A stretch of 47,533 nt of DNA. Origin: a bacterium (lineage in GTDB: Bacteria > Krumholzibacteriota > Krumholzibacteriia > LZORAL124-64-63). A program made the translations under genes and the position numbers. Position 1 is the stretch's first letter, and every line of letters begins with the position of its first letter. The DNA is taken from contig JAAEOA010000277.1 in assembly GCA_024223715.1 (NCBI GenBank), forward strand, positions 1 through 47,533. Direction: 5' to 3'. This document shows, in pieces, positions 35,255 through 43,345 of this stretch. The notes beneath the pieces are model-generated. The model saw only the letters and a list, made by a program, of their open reading frames with translations, did not search any database and had not been told where the DNA came from.

Positions 35255-35268
35255 ATTGTAGTTACAAT
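35255..35268. repeat. Palindrome upstream of the hypothetical gene
   Basis: ATTGTA-GT-TACAAT is a perfect dyad. AATTGTAGT also recurs 15 bases on (35254-35262 and 35269-35277). It lies 40 bases before the ATG at 35215 on the minus strand, where an operator would be expected. Confidence 0.3.
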
Positions 35269-35474
35269 AATTGTAGTAATTTTGCCGAAAAATACAAGAA
35301 GATGGTTTTGAGTTATGAGAAATGAGTTGGATAAGAAGAGGGGAAAAAATATTGTAAAATTTTATTCCCTGTTTCAAGACTCTTGCCGCTGGAATTTTGA
35401 GGAGAACAGCCGAACAGTCGTTTTGGGGTGGTTCAACAGATGGATTACCTCATTGGTTTTTTCAGGGAGAAAGC

Positions 35475-35624
35475 ATGAGAAATTCATTAGCTTTTATTTT
35501 TGGCTTGCTACTTGTCGGGATCTTCTTAACGGCTGGTTGTGCGTCGTTGGGCATCGACGAAGCAATCATCGAGCTTAAGAGTGCAGTAAATAAAGACGGG
35601 CTCTATTATTTAAATTCGAATTGA
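35475..35624 (+). CDS. Small lipoprotein (hypothetical)
   Basis: A 49-residue frame from ATG 35475 with GGGAGA upstream. It encodes RNSLAFIFGLLLVGIFLTAGC, a textbook lipoprotein signal with lipobox LTAGC (Cys about 22), and then a short tail. Such a short mature part is suspicious: the stop at 35622-35624 is followed at once by a second open frame that may be its continuation after a one-base shift. Confidence 0.5.
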   Translation: MRNSLAFIFGLLLVGIFLTAGCASLGIDEAIIELKSAVNKDGLYYLNSN

Positions 35625-35881
35625 TAAAAGGCGGTTTAGTTCAGGGTAAATTCGGCCCGGCAACGCTGTTTATTGATTCGCTATTGGGGGATGTCGGCAC
35701 AGGATTCTGCAATGGCGCCAAACATCTTGACCCCAGCACTTGGTGGTATCCAATACATGTCGGTTGGAATTCCAATTGCTTCAATGGAGCGGATAATCAG
35801 CGACCAAGGTTAATCAGAGAATTTCGCGGTGATTTGAATGTGGATGCCCAGATATGGTATACTATTCTAGCGCAACTGTAA
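35621..35881 (+). CDS. Hypothetical protein, possibly the shifted 3' part of the lipoprotein gene
   Basis: An 86-residue frame opening at TTG 35621, which overlaps the preceding TGA (TTGA), but without a ribosome site. It reads IKGGLVQGKFGPATLFIDSL, then STWWYPIHVGWNSNCFNGAD and ends WYTILAQL. No family is recognised. Upstream in the same frame the sequence stays protein-like (LLFKFEL), which favours a frameshifted single lipoprotein gene over two genes; TTGA coupling is the alternative. Confidence 0.4.
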   Translation: MIKGGLVQGKFGPATLFIDSLLGDVGTGFCNGAKHLDPSTWWYPIHVGWNSNCFNGADNQRPRLIREFRGDLNVDAQIWYTILAQL

Positions 35882-35946
35882 TGGAGACAAGGTAGCAGAC
35901 TTTTTAGTATGTACAGGTGTTACTAAATGAGATGAAAGTGGAATAT

Positions 35947-36720
35947 ATGAAGAAGCTCTTGTGGACCTTTCTTTGCTTATGTGGCTTCGTCGGCCAGGCA
36001 GAGGCTCGAACCTGGTTTCTTCAACCCGACGGCACCGGAGACGCTCCCACCATTTCGGCTGCTATCGATTCGTCGGTTTATGGCGATGTGATTGAACTGA
36101 CATGCGGGGAATATTTCGAAGAAGGGATTTATTTAAAATCCGGAGTTACTATCAGAAGTGAATCAGGCACGCCCGAATGTGCGGTTGTTCAGGGACGGCA
36201 GCCCACGGCAACGCCAGGAGGGATTTTTATTGCTCATGGCGTGGATGAAACCACTCTTCTCGAAGGAATAACCATCACTGGAGGCTGGGCCACTTCCCAT
36301 TACTTTGGCTATTCCGGGGGTGGAATTGCCATTTTCTCCAATTCTGCTCTCACCGTAAGACGGTGCCAGATCAGCGGCAATTTTGCCCAAAGGGGCGGTG
36401 GAGTGGAAATCTCTAGTGACAGTCATCCCTTATTTGAAGAGTGCATGATTTTTGACAACGAAGCCATACTTTCGGCCGGTGGAGTTTCGGTTATCCTGGG
36501 AAGTTTCCGGGCCGTCGATTCGATGGTCTCAGGAAATTTGTCAGAATCAGGTCCTGCTGACGGATTGGTTGGCATCAACGGAGAAGCCTATTTTAATTGT
36601 TGCGAATTTACACCAGAACAGTGGCAGTTTGATGGTTCTTTAGAGGTGGATGATACCAACTGTGGACAGGTGGAAACAGAAAAGCAAAGTTGGGGATCTA
36701 TTAAATCTTTTTACCGCTAG
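35947..36720 (+). CDS. Exported right-handed beta-helix protein with C-terminal SWxxIKxFYR ending
   Basis: A 257-residue protein starting at ATG 35947 with signal peptide KKLLWTFLCLCGFVGQAEA. The body has the pectate-lyase/parallel-beta-helix repeat pattern: GTGDAPTISAAIDSS, LKSGVTIRSESG, TLLEGITITGGWA, GGGIAIFSNSALTVRRCQI and RGGGVEISSDS. Such proteins often bind or cleave polysaccharides, but no catalytic motif is obvious and the solenoid is short. The last 20 residues (NCGQVETEKQSWGSIKSFYR) closely match the end of the otherwise unrelated exported protein at 22900-23640. Confidence 0.75.
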   Translation: MKKLLWTFLCLCGFVGQAEARTWFLQPDGTGDAPTISAAIDSSVYGDVIELTCGEYFEEGIYLKSGVTIRSESGTPECAVVQGRQPTATPGGIFIAHGVDETTLLEGITITGGWATSHYFGYSGGGIAIFSNSALTVRRCQISGNFAQRGGGVEISSDSHPLFEECMIFDNEAILSAGGVSVILGSFRAVDSMVSGNLSESGPADGLVGINGEAYFNCCEFTPEQWQFDGSLEVDDTNCGQVETEKQSWGSIKSFYR

Positions 36721-37121
36721 GTTGAAAAGGGTTTTCACTTTCACGTTCTCCATCGTTGGCTCCCGGAGCCAGCAAAGGCCGGAGCGCCTCAATGTTAGTA
36801 TCTGTTATCAGAACGGAGTATTGGATATGGAAATTTAGATATCCACCGAAGCGATGGACAAATGCAACCGCACCAAATCTGATTTGGTTTTCATGTGCCA
36901 TCTGACCCGTGGCACCGACCAAACCCATTGGCGAAACTGAAAACGAGGCCAGACATCATTCACGCGTCTGAACAAAGAACTTCACGACCCACCACCATCA
37001 GCTTTGTTGAATCGAAAAATTGATTAAATAGCTAAGTTGTTCCTTGATTTATATTTAAAAGTTTGAATTTTTTTTATTTAAAAATATTGCAAAAATTTAA
37101 CAGTAGTTTATACTTAATGAC
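36721..37121 (+). promoter_or_regulatory. Intergenic region with promoter for the winged-helix regulator
   Basis: Upstream of 37030 I see no supported gene. The AT-rich end holds TTGCAA (37087-37092), a 16-base spacer and TATACT (37109-37114). The ATG is at 37122, only eight bases after the -10, and there is no Shine-Dalgarno sequence, so the transcript should be leaderless or nearly so. Confidence 0.5.
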
Positions 37122-37736
37122 ATGAAAAAAACAAAACAAAATTCCGTATTAGTCAGTGGTTCCGAAAAAAGGACTGCACTGGCTTCGCCCTTGAGACTGG
37201 AAATCATGGGCCTGTTCACAAGTCCTGATCCATTGGCCATTGCAGACATGGCTCGCCTCATGGGTCGGTCGGCAGGGTCGCTTTACCATCATGTTGGTCT
37301 GCTTGAAAAAGCTGGTCTGCTAAAGCGGACAGGAACCCGTCCCAAAGGCAAACGTCACGAGGCGCTCTTTCTACCGGTTGCCAAACGCATTGAGTTGGAT
37401 GCTTCCTCTGGTGGAGAAGAGGCCGTTAATCACGCTGTCAAAACCATTGCTGCTGCCTTTAGAATGGTGGAGAGAGATCTGGCTGCTGCCCTGATCAGCG
37501 ATAAGAGCGTGCTTAAAGGGCCACAGCGTAATGTGTTTGCCACCCGTATGCACATGCTCACCACTCCCAAAACCCTGGCCCAAATCAACAAGCATATTAA
37601 GGCCATCGAAGATTTAGTGAGCAAAGAAGTCTCCCAAATGCCCTTACCAACTTCGAAAGACCAACACATTTCCCTGACCCTGGCCTTGTTACCACTCAAG
37701 GGGCGTGGACAGAACTTCCCAACCAAAGGTGAATGA
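37122..37736 (+). CDS. ArsR-like winged-helix transcriptional regulator
   Basis: A 204-residue cytoplasmic regulator. The N-terminal 85 residues form a winged helix-turn-helix of the ArsR/helix_turn_helix_12 kind: LASPLRLEIMGLF, PLAIADMARLMG, SAGSLYHHVGLLEKAGLL, then a basic wing (RTGTRPKGKRHEALFL). The C-terminal part is helical and unassigned, without obvious metal-binding cysteines. It overlaps functionally with the next gene: its stop is one base before the ATG of the CPBP protease, so it may control that gene and itself. Confidence 0.8.
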   Translation: MKKTKQNSVLVSGSEKRTALASPLRLEIMGLFTSPDPLAIADMARLMGRSAGSLYHHVGLLEKAGLLKRTGTRPKGKRHEALFLPVAKRIELDASSGGEEAVNHAVKTIAAAFRMVERDLAAALISDKSVLKGPQRNVFATRMHMLTTPKTLAQINKHIKAIEDLVSKEVSQMPLPTSKDQHISLTLALLPLKGRGQNFPTKGE

Positions 37737-37737
37737 A

Positions 37738-38487
37738 ATGAACAGCACCCCTTTTGACCTCTATTCTCTCGTTGTCCTATTAGTCCTGGCAGTTATTCTG
37801 CCGTTGATTGGAATCTGGGATTTTCAGCGCCTTAAGGCTTCGGTGGCCGCAGGTAAGGCGAATGCCCGAACAAAAGCCTACAAATGGACCCTGGTATGGC
37901 AATGGGGACTGATGTTGGGACTTGGAGGCTGGTGGATCCAGGCTGGTCGTGGCCTGGCTCCCCTGGGCCTTTTGCCAGTTGCTTCAGGATGGCAATGGTT
38001 AGCCATTTGTCTGGGAATGGTGGCTGTTATTTTACAGATCTGGCAAATGGTCTCTACTGTTGGTGATTCAGAAAAGTTGGAGAAAGCCCGAAGTGAAATT
38101 GGGGAACTGAGAGATTTGGGCCCTCAAACTGAAAACGAGTTTCGCCTGTTTTCCGCATTGTCAATTACCGCAGGTGTGTGCGAAGAAATTCTCTACCGTG
38201 GTTTGCTTATGGCGACCATTGCACCTCTGACAGGCACCTGGATGGCGGTGGTCCTGACCTCGATAATCTTTGGCCTCGGGCACGCTTATCAAGGCATGGC
38301 AGGTATTGGTAAAACTGCATTGGTGGGGTTGATTATGGCATTGTTGACGGTTTTCAGTGGGTCTATTTTTGTGGCTATTTTGCTGCATGTGGTTGTTGAT
38401 TTTACCGTAGGCCGCATAATGTTTGCAGCCAGGGAAGACGAATTGAGTGGTCGGCTTCCCCATTCTTCAAATTGTGAACAAACCTGA
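37738..38487 (+). CDS. CPBP-family intramembrane metalloprotease
   Basis: A 249-residue polytopic membrane protein of the CAAX-protease/bacteriocin-processing (CPBP, Abi) family. The three active-site motifs are present: CEEILYRG (EExxxR), FGLGHAYQGMAG (FxxxH) and HVVVDFTVG (HxxxD/N). Members cleave prenylated or small membrane proteins, some give bacteriocin self-immunity. AAAGGTG precedes ATG 37738, just after the regulator stop. After its TGA the frame stays open to about 38679 with protein-like sequence. Confidence 0.85.
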   Translation: MNSTPFDLYSLVVLLVLAVILPLIGIWDFQRLKASVAAGKANARTKAYKWTLVWQWGLMLGLGGWWIQAGRGLAPLGLLPVASGWQWLAICLGMVAVILQIWQMVSTVGDSEKLEKARSEIGELRDLGPQTENEFRLFSALSITAGVCEEILYRGLLMATIAPLTGTWMAVVLTSIIFGLGHAYQGMAGIGKTALVGLIMALLTVFSGSIFVAILLHVVVDFTVGRIMFAAREDELSGRLPHSSNCEQT

Positions 38488-38679
38488 CCTGGGTCTACGT
38501 TTCGCCCGTTGCCTCGGCCGCTTGATCCATGTCTGGCCAATCGTTCCCTGGTCAACTTGGGCGACCTGGAAAAATCCATCTCCGCCTGGGACGGAGATCT
38601 GGCTGGTAGCACTGCTGGAGGTTCCATTGGCTCCCCCATTTTTGTATCTTCTCCACCACCACAGGCAGCTCCATGATGA
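38488..38679 (+). other. Open, protein-like stretch after the CPBP gene stop
   Basis: In frame with the CPBP gene, the sequence after its TGA codes for about 63 residues (STFRPLPRPLDP, NLGDLEKSISAWDGD, GSIGSPIFVSSPPPQ) before a TGA at about 38677. It has no start or ribosome site of its own. It may be a lost C-terminal extension of the protease or the remnant of another gene. Another plus frame and a minus frame are also open here. Confidence 0.25.
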
Positions 38680-38741
38680 ACACGATTAAATTCCGATGTA
38701 TGTATATCCGAGATGGAGTAATCAATTGAAATCTGAAAAAA

Positions 38742-38773
38742 ACCTCCCTTGGTTGTAATACACCAAGGGAGGT
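38742..38773 (-). terminator. Terminator of the chemoreceptor gene
   Basis: ACCTCCCTTGGT (38742-38753) and ACCAAGGGAGGT (38762-38773) form a perfect 12-base-pair stem with an eight-base loop. On the minus strand it is followed by a run of T, ending the gene at 38806. Confidence 0.88.
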
Positions 38774-38805
38774 CTGAAAATAGTCAGGTGATTTATTTTA
38801 GTCAC

Positions 38806-40644
38806 CTACTGGAGAATATTTTCTTTTTTGGGCATGGCATTCTTCTCTTGGCCGTTAATCAGATCTGCTAAATCATCCACCATTTCCTGCAAATCAGTGG
38901 ATTGAGTTGATAACTCCTCGCTTGCCGAAGCAGACTGTTCTGCACCCGAAGCATTGCTCTGAGTCAATTGATCCAATTCTGAAATGGCTTGATTAACCAT
39001 ATCGATACCTGTGGTTTGTTCTCCGGTGGCATTGGACACTTCACTCATCAGTTGAGTCATGGATTTGACTCCATCGACAATAGTCTCCAGGATTTCACGA
39101 ACTTCCACAGTTACCGTCACACCATGATCTGAATTCTGTTTGGAGTCTTCAATCAAGTGGGCGGTAGTTTTGGCTGCGTTGGCGCTTCGCTGGGCAAGAT
39201 TTCGCACCTCTTCAGCCACTACTGCAAAACCCTTACCCGCATCTCCGGCACGGGCGGCCTCCACTGCAGCATTCAAGGCCAATAGATTGGTTTGAAAGGC
39301 AATTTCATCAATTGTTTTGAGAATTTTTGCTGTTTCATCTGAAGAGGCTTTAATCTTTTCAATTGCACTGACCATACGCAACATGGCCTCACTACCTTTT
39401 TCAGCTGACTTGAGAATGCCAACTGAACTGGTGTTGGCCTGGCTGGTATTTTTTGAGTTCTGCTTGGTCATGTTGGAAGTTTCTTCAAGGGAGGCTGAAA
39501 TTTCTTCCAATCGAGCCGCTTGTTGACTGGCTCCAAGTGCCAGATTTTGACTTGATTTGGAGACCTGGGTGGCGGCCGTAGAAACTTGTGATGAGGCTGA
39601 ATTTAAACCCAATACTGCTCGGTTTATGGATTTCACAATAGAGTGGAAAGTGAAGTATCCAAAAATAACCGTGCTCAAGGTTAGGAACAAAGCCAGAACT
39701 CCAAAAGAGATGAACGATCTCTGGGCGGCCTTCTGCACTTTATCAGTAAGCTCAAACAGATCAGAGGACAAATTTATTTCCACTTCTCTGAGTAAATTGA
39801 TTTCAGCAGTTTTTCTGGCAAACCAAATGTCAGGATTGACTCCGAATTCGCCTTCAATACTCTTGGAATCCGCAATCTTGCGCATGGCAATTACGTCATC
39901 GAGAACTTTTCCTTTGATGATGTTGTCGGCATGTCCTTTGGCTTTGTCAGAAGCCAGAGTCTGAAAGACATCCAGATATGTTTCCTGCTTCGTGACCAGA
40001 GAGATGAATTTTTTATACATGCCCGGGTTAAACTTACCCTGGCTAAAGGTATTGGTCATGATGGCTCGTTCAATGCCCGCCCTTTCTTTTGATTTTAAAA
40101 AATTTACGTAGGCCGCAATTTCATTGGAGACCAACCCATTATCACTGAAGAGCACCATTTGCCCTGCCAAATCCAGGAAAGATGCGTTTAATTCGGTGTA
40201 AAAGGCAATCGCTTTGGAGGGCGCGATATTTTGGGAGGATACTGATTTTCGGATTTGTGGAAGTTGTTTTAATTTCCCCATAACCTGATTTAAATCCGAA
40301 CTGAAAACAGGCCCAAATCTATCCGAATCGAAATTTTGGACGAAAGCAGTCAGTTCACCCAATTTAATATCCGTTTGCCCAAGTTGGGCATTTAGCTCAC
40401 GACCAAATTTTGACCCTTTGCTGCCAAGGAATCCTGCGGTCATTCCACGTTCTTTTTGGGTTTCATGAATCAGAGTACTGATGCTCACAGTCAAATTTGA
40501 AAGTTCCTTGAGTTTCGCCATTTCCTGGTTCACGGTGTTTCTCTCAAGAATCCCTTGAACTCCGAAAAATAGCAATCCCGCCAAAGGGATGGCGAGCAGG
40601 AGAATCAATTTTGAGCGTAGGCTGTTGTTTCTTTGAATGGACAC
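38806..40644 (-). CDS. Methyl-accepting chemotaxis protein with NIT sensor domain
   Basis: A 612-residue chemoreceptor. I start it at GTG 40644, where AAGGAG is five bases upstream, over a TTG at 40689. A membrane helix at about 12-32 is followed by a periplasmic NIT (nitrate/nitrite-sensing-type) domain, with the signature [19 protein letters not shown] second helix lies near 315-335, then the cytoplasmic signalling coiled coil with the hairpin tip [20 protein letters not shown] and methylation-type helices. A HAMP domain is not obvious. No CheR-binding pentapeptide is seen at the C-terminus. No other chemotaxis gene is in the window. The ligand may be nitrate or nitrite, by family inference. 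Confidence 0.9.
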   Translation of the reverse strand: MSIQRNNSLRSKLILLLAIPLAGLLFFGVQGILERNTVNQEMAKLKELSNLTVSISTLIHETQKERGMTAGFLGSKGSKFGRELNAQLGQTDIKLGELTAFVQNFDSDRFGPVFSSDLNQVMGKLKQLPQIRKSVSSQNIAPSKAIAFYTELNASFLDLAGQMVLFSDNGLVSNEIAAYVNFLKSKERAGIERAIMTNTFSQGKFNPGMYKKFISLVTKQETYLDVFQTLASDKAKGHADNIIKGKVLDDVIAMRKIADSKSIEGEFGVNPDIWFARKTAEINLLREVEINLSSDLFELTDKVQKAAQRSFISFGVLALFLTLSTVIFGYFTFHSIVKSINRAVLGLNSASSQVSTAATQVSKSSQNLALGASQQAARLEEISASLEETSNMTKQNSKNTSQANTSSVGILKSAEKGSEAMLRMVSAIEKIKASSDETAKILKTIDEIAFQTNLLALNAAVEAARAGDAGKGFAVVAEEVRNLAQRSANAAKTTAHLIEDSKQNSDHGVTVTVEVREILETIVDGVKSMTQLMSEVSNATGEQTTGIDMVNQAISELDQLTQSNASGAEQSASASEELSTQSTDLQEMVDDLADLINGQEKNAMPKKENILQ

Positions 40645-41094
40645 GGTGGCTCCTTCGGGTGAGGACCTGTTTGATTTAACCGACTTCAATCCCGTTTTAC
40701 ACTACAGCCGTCGGAAAAGTAGCGAGGCTCATAATTTTATTAGCATTAAATAACTCACCATTAACTTAGCTAAAGAAGTTTATCGACAACCAATAAAGTA
40801 GACTTTAGGGATTTAAAAGAGTTTTTAGGTGTTTTTGGGGGTGTGCATACAGTTAATTCCGTCCTGTACCTACCGGATATTCCGTAAGGCTTGAGAACTA
40901 ACAACTTTGCCTATTTGGACGATACGTCCCATAATGCTAAAGCCCTTCCTGAATTTCCTACTTTCCTCCTTCAAAACCCGCCAATCCCTGGTTCTTTTAA
41001 ACACTGCCCTTGGCCATCAACCATACGTCCTGCAGCAAAAGGGCAATGGGTTCAGTCAGATCGACCATCGTTGGGGTATCTTCCCTACAAAAAT
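40645..41094. other. Intergenic region upstream of the chemoreceptor
   Basis: About 450 bases, AT-rich near 40730-40860. I find no supported gene, RNA or convincing promoter pair. Plus-strand open frames here continue antisense into the next gene and are not credible. Confidence 0.4.
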
Positions 41095-41120
41095 GGCCCC
41101 GGACAATTACGTCCGGGGCC
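41095..41120 (-). terminator. Terminator of the duplicated carbohydrate-binding-like gene
   Basis: GGCCCCGGAC (41095-41104) and GTCCGGGGCC (41111-41120) form a perfect ten-base-pair stem with a six-base loop. On the minus strand the stem is followed by ATTTTTG. Confidence 0.85.
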
Positions 41121-41149
41121 AACACGAAGGCTTAACCAGCCGTTCCGTA

Positions 41150-42769
41150 TCACTTCAGCAGGACCATGTTTCGTGCAACCATGCCATTAGCAGTCTTCAT
41201 AACGTAGACATACTGACCGGAAGAAGCGGAAGAACCATTTCTATTGGTACCATTCCAGGTCACGAAGTGATCGCCGGCAGACATATTCTCGCTCACAAGG
41301 TTGGTCACCAGGCGACCGGCAATATCATAAACCGCAAGACTGACGAATCCCGGTTTATCCAGGGAGAAGTCGATACGAGTCATTGGATTGAAGGGGTTCG
41401 GGTAATTCTGGCCCAATTCAGCACCAAGCAACGCTGTATTGTTGGGCACTGCGGTAACATCGTCCTCGCTGAGAATCACGTTGTCGTAAATAATTGCCGA
41501 AGGATGGTAGCCCGTAGCAGAACTCGAAAAACCGAACTGGAAGAACTGGCCAACAAGACCGGCATCGATAGCCAGGCTCAGAGAGTATCCGCTCCATTCG
41601 CTGTTGATGTTGGACATGTCGACACTGACAAAGTTGGTCATGTCGAAGTTGCTGTTGGGATCGATGGTCTTGACGAATGCCAAAGCCGTTGCTGGCGGAA
41701 TAACTCCACCGTTAGCCGGCATTTTGGCCTGAAACTCGAAAACCCAGGTCTTGCCGATATCGTCGGGGCCAATGATTTGTTCCTGGAAGACATTGGCTTC
41801 GATAAGATCACCGTTGGTTTGGGCATCGGCGTTCTCATAATCGCTGAACACGGATATCTGCTGGACACCTTGTTCATCGCCACCTTCGCCTGTGACGATG
41901 GTGCAGAATGCCGGAGCGGAAGGGTTATTGGGAGCGGAGAACGGGCCATAGCCGTACGCAAATTCGCCGGTAACTGCGTCAAAGACGTTAGCAAAGATCA
42001 ACCAGTCATCATCACCCAGAGCGTCAACATCGGCCGCATTCAGGGCCTCGAAGTCCTGGCTGTAAGCAACCATTCCATTAGGGCCGCTGCCACCGTCAGT
42101 GGTCAGAACCAGGTTGTCATAAATGATGCTTGAGCCGGCATACAAGGCACAATCGTTGGAGAAACCGACTTGGAAGATATGGCCAATCTGACTTGCGTCG
42201 ATGGTCAGAGTCAAAGAAGATCCATCCCAATCGGCAGGAGTAGCTGTCATGTCCTTACTGTCTTCGGCTGATGTGGAATAGCCTGCACTGGGATCCAATG
42301 TTTTAATCCAGGCCATGGCTGTGGAAGGCGCAACAAGGGTACCCATCTTGGCCTGGAATGAGAAAGTACAAACCTTGCCAACGTCAGCGGCAGTCACGTT
42401 GAACTCTTTGAAGAAGCTGGAAACAATAAGATGGCCAGCCGCGTGGTCACCGTTTTCATAATCGCTGAAGACGGAAAGCTGCTGGGAACCCTGCTCGACG
42501 CCACCTTCACCAACGACGATGTTACTGAAGGCAGGAGCTGCGGGGTTGTTTGGGGCTGGGTTTGTACCGTAGCCATAAAGCCAGTTGCCGGAGTCGCCAT
42601 CGAAGACGGTGCCATAAACAACCCAGCCGTCGTCCCCCAGTGCGGCCATGTCGGCAGCGTTCAGACCTTCAAAGTTCTGGCTGAAATCCGAAATCGTTGC
42701 GAAAGCCGCTACGGGTACCAAGCAAATCAACGCGACAATTGCGATCATGGCTTTTGATTGAAAATTCAT
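41150..42769 (-). CDS. Exported protein with two tandem jelly-roll-like repeats and FlgD/type-A-like C-terminus
   Basis: A 539-residue secreted protein; the ATG at 42769 has AGAGAGG upstream and gives signal peptide MIAIVALICLVPVAAFA. Two repeats of about 205 residues follow. Each begins FSQNFEGLNAADMAALGDDG or YSQDFEALNAADVDALGDDD and shares YGYG, APNNP, VGEGG/TGEGG, QLSVFSDYEN/QISVFSDYEN, FQAKM and a final SIIYDNLVL/AIIYDNVIL. This resembles carbohydrate-binding jelly-roll modules. The C-terminus has NYPNPFNPMTRIDFSLD, VYDIAGRLVTNLV and SSGQYVYVMK. It is transcribed divergently from the glycosidase-barrel gene, behind a long structured leader. Confidence 0.8.
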   Translation of the reverse strand: MNFQSKAMIAIVALICLVPVAAFATISDFSQNFEGLNAADMAALGDDGWVVYGTVFDGDSGNWLYGYGTNPAPNNPAAPAFSNIVVGEGGVEQGSQQLSVFSDYENGDHAAGHLIVSSFFKEFNVTAADVGKVCTFSFQAKMGTLVAPSTAMAWIKTLDPSAGYSTSAEDSKDMTATPADWDGSSLTLTIDASQIGHIFQVGFSNDCALYAGSSIIYDNLVLTTDGGSGPNGMVAYSQDFEALNAADVDALGDDDWLIFANVFDAVTGEFAYGYGPFSAPNNPSAPAFCTIVTGEGGDEQGVQQISVFSDYENADAQTNGDLIEANVFQEQIIGPDDIGKTWVFEFQAKMPANGGVIPPATALAFVKTIDPNSNFDMTNFVSVDMSNINSEWSGYSLSLAIDAGLVGQFFQFGFSSSATGYHPSAIIYDNVILSEDDVTAVPNNTALLGAELGQNYPNPFNPMTRIDFSLDKPGFVSLAVYDIAGRLVTNLVSENMSAGDHFVTWNGTNRNGSSASSGQYVYVMKTANGMVARNMVLLK

Positions 42770-42777
42770 GATAGAAA

Positions 42778-43082
42778 CCTCTCTAGCCTGCATGGTTCTG
42801 ATCACTTTGCCTTTTGGGTTAGGCAATCAGAACTTTGCAGGCTGACAGTTAAGGGACGGTTTCCCGTCTGGGCATTTTGCCCAAGGTTATTCTTGGGCGC
42901 TTCGTTTTCCAAGCGTGTCAGCAACGGAATAGCAAGTAAAAGCGGCATCCGTTTTTGTCCCTGGGAAGTCCCTGGCCTCTCGCCGGGTGTCAAGTAAGGA
43001 ATTAGCGGGAAGCAGTTGCCGGTTAGAAACCCTCCGCCACAGAGGGTCGAGGACCGGAAAAGCCGGGTTATCCTTCAGGACA
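42778..43082 (-). promoter_or_regulatory. Structured 5' leader RNA (candidate cis-regulatory RNA)
   Basis: About 300 bases between a clear promoter and the ATG at 42769, with no gene. Next to the Shine-Dalgarno sequence (42778-42784) is a long hairpin, 42785-42843: arms AGCCTGCA/TGCAGGCT, then GTTCTGAT/ATCAGAAC, then TGCC/GGCA. Before it, GCTGACA (42841-42847) pairs with TGTCAGC (42916-42922) around several hairpins, including one that reads GACGG-GAAA-CCGTC on the minus strand (GNRA loop, 42855-42868) and CGCTT/AAGCG (42898-42915). CCC at 42880-42882 can pair with GGG at 42870-42872 or 42895-42897, so two folds compete. Further hairpins lie at 42923-42953 and 43029-43047. I cannot assign a known riboswitch class. 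Confidence 0.6.
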
Positions 43083-43088
43083 AAAAAC

Positions 43089-43117
43089 ATTATACACTAA
43101 ATTCGGACTCCGAACAA
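43089..43117 (-). promoter_or_regulatory. Sigma-70 promoter of the leader RNA
   Basis: On the minus strand, TTGTTC (43117-43112), a 17-base spacer and a perfect TATAAT (43094-43089). Transcription would start near 43082, at the 5' edge of the structured leader. The -35 overlaps a palindrome (43102-43114). Confidence 0.65.
43102..43114. repeat. Operator-like palindrome 1
   Basis: TTCGGA-C-TCCGAA, followed on the plus strand by CAAAGATT. It overlaps the spacer and -35 of the minus-strand promoter, a position suited to repression. Confidence 0.5.
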
Positions 43118-43219
43118 AGATTTTTTTACTAATTCACCAATTTTTTCTTTAGGCCCCACAATATTTGTTTGTTTTTGGTATCCGCCGTTATAATTGCCAG
43201 AATTTAGGTGAATGTTGGC

Positions 43220-43248
43220 TTGACACGGGTCATCGAATAATGCACTAT
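43220..43248 (+). promoter_or_regulatory. Candidate promoter of the glycosidase-barrel gene
   Basis: A perfect TTGACA (43220-43225), a 17-base spacer and CACTAT (43243-43248) as a weak -10. The expected start lies in palindrome 2, about 90 bases before the GTG at 43346. Confidence 0.45.
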
Positions 43249-43263
43249 GTTCGGGAGCCGAAC
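43249..43263. repeat. Operator-like palindrome 2
   Basis: GTTCGG-GAG-CCGAAC, again followed by AAAGATT. It shares TTCGGnnnCCGAA and the flank CAAAGATT with palindrome 1, centred about 148 bases away, and sits just after the -10 of the plus-strand promoter. Confidence 0.5.
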
Positions 43264-43345
43264 AAAGATTGCCAACTTGCCCACTAATGGCTGGTTTGGT
43301 ATTCTGTCCTGCCAGAGACCGATACTACCCCAAAAGGAGGGCCTC

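Noticed and set aside
38485..38487. TGA of the CPBP gene as a second selenocysteine codon
   Set aside because: No Cys-type redox motif surrounds it and no SECIS-like hairpin with a loop G is found at the right distance downstream.
40907..42133. A 408-codon plus-strand open frame across 41150-42133
   Set aside because: It is antisense to the duplicated secreted protein, crosses that gene's terminator, and has no start signal.
42785..42882. Cyclic-di-GMP-I (GEMM) riboswitch in the leader RNA
   Set aside because: Fragments such as GCAAAG and GCCTAA occur on the minus strand, but the order, tetraloop context and receptor do not match the consensus; only a covariance-model search could reopen this.
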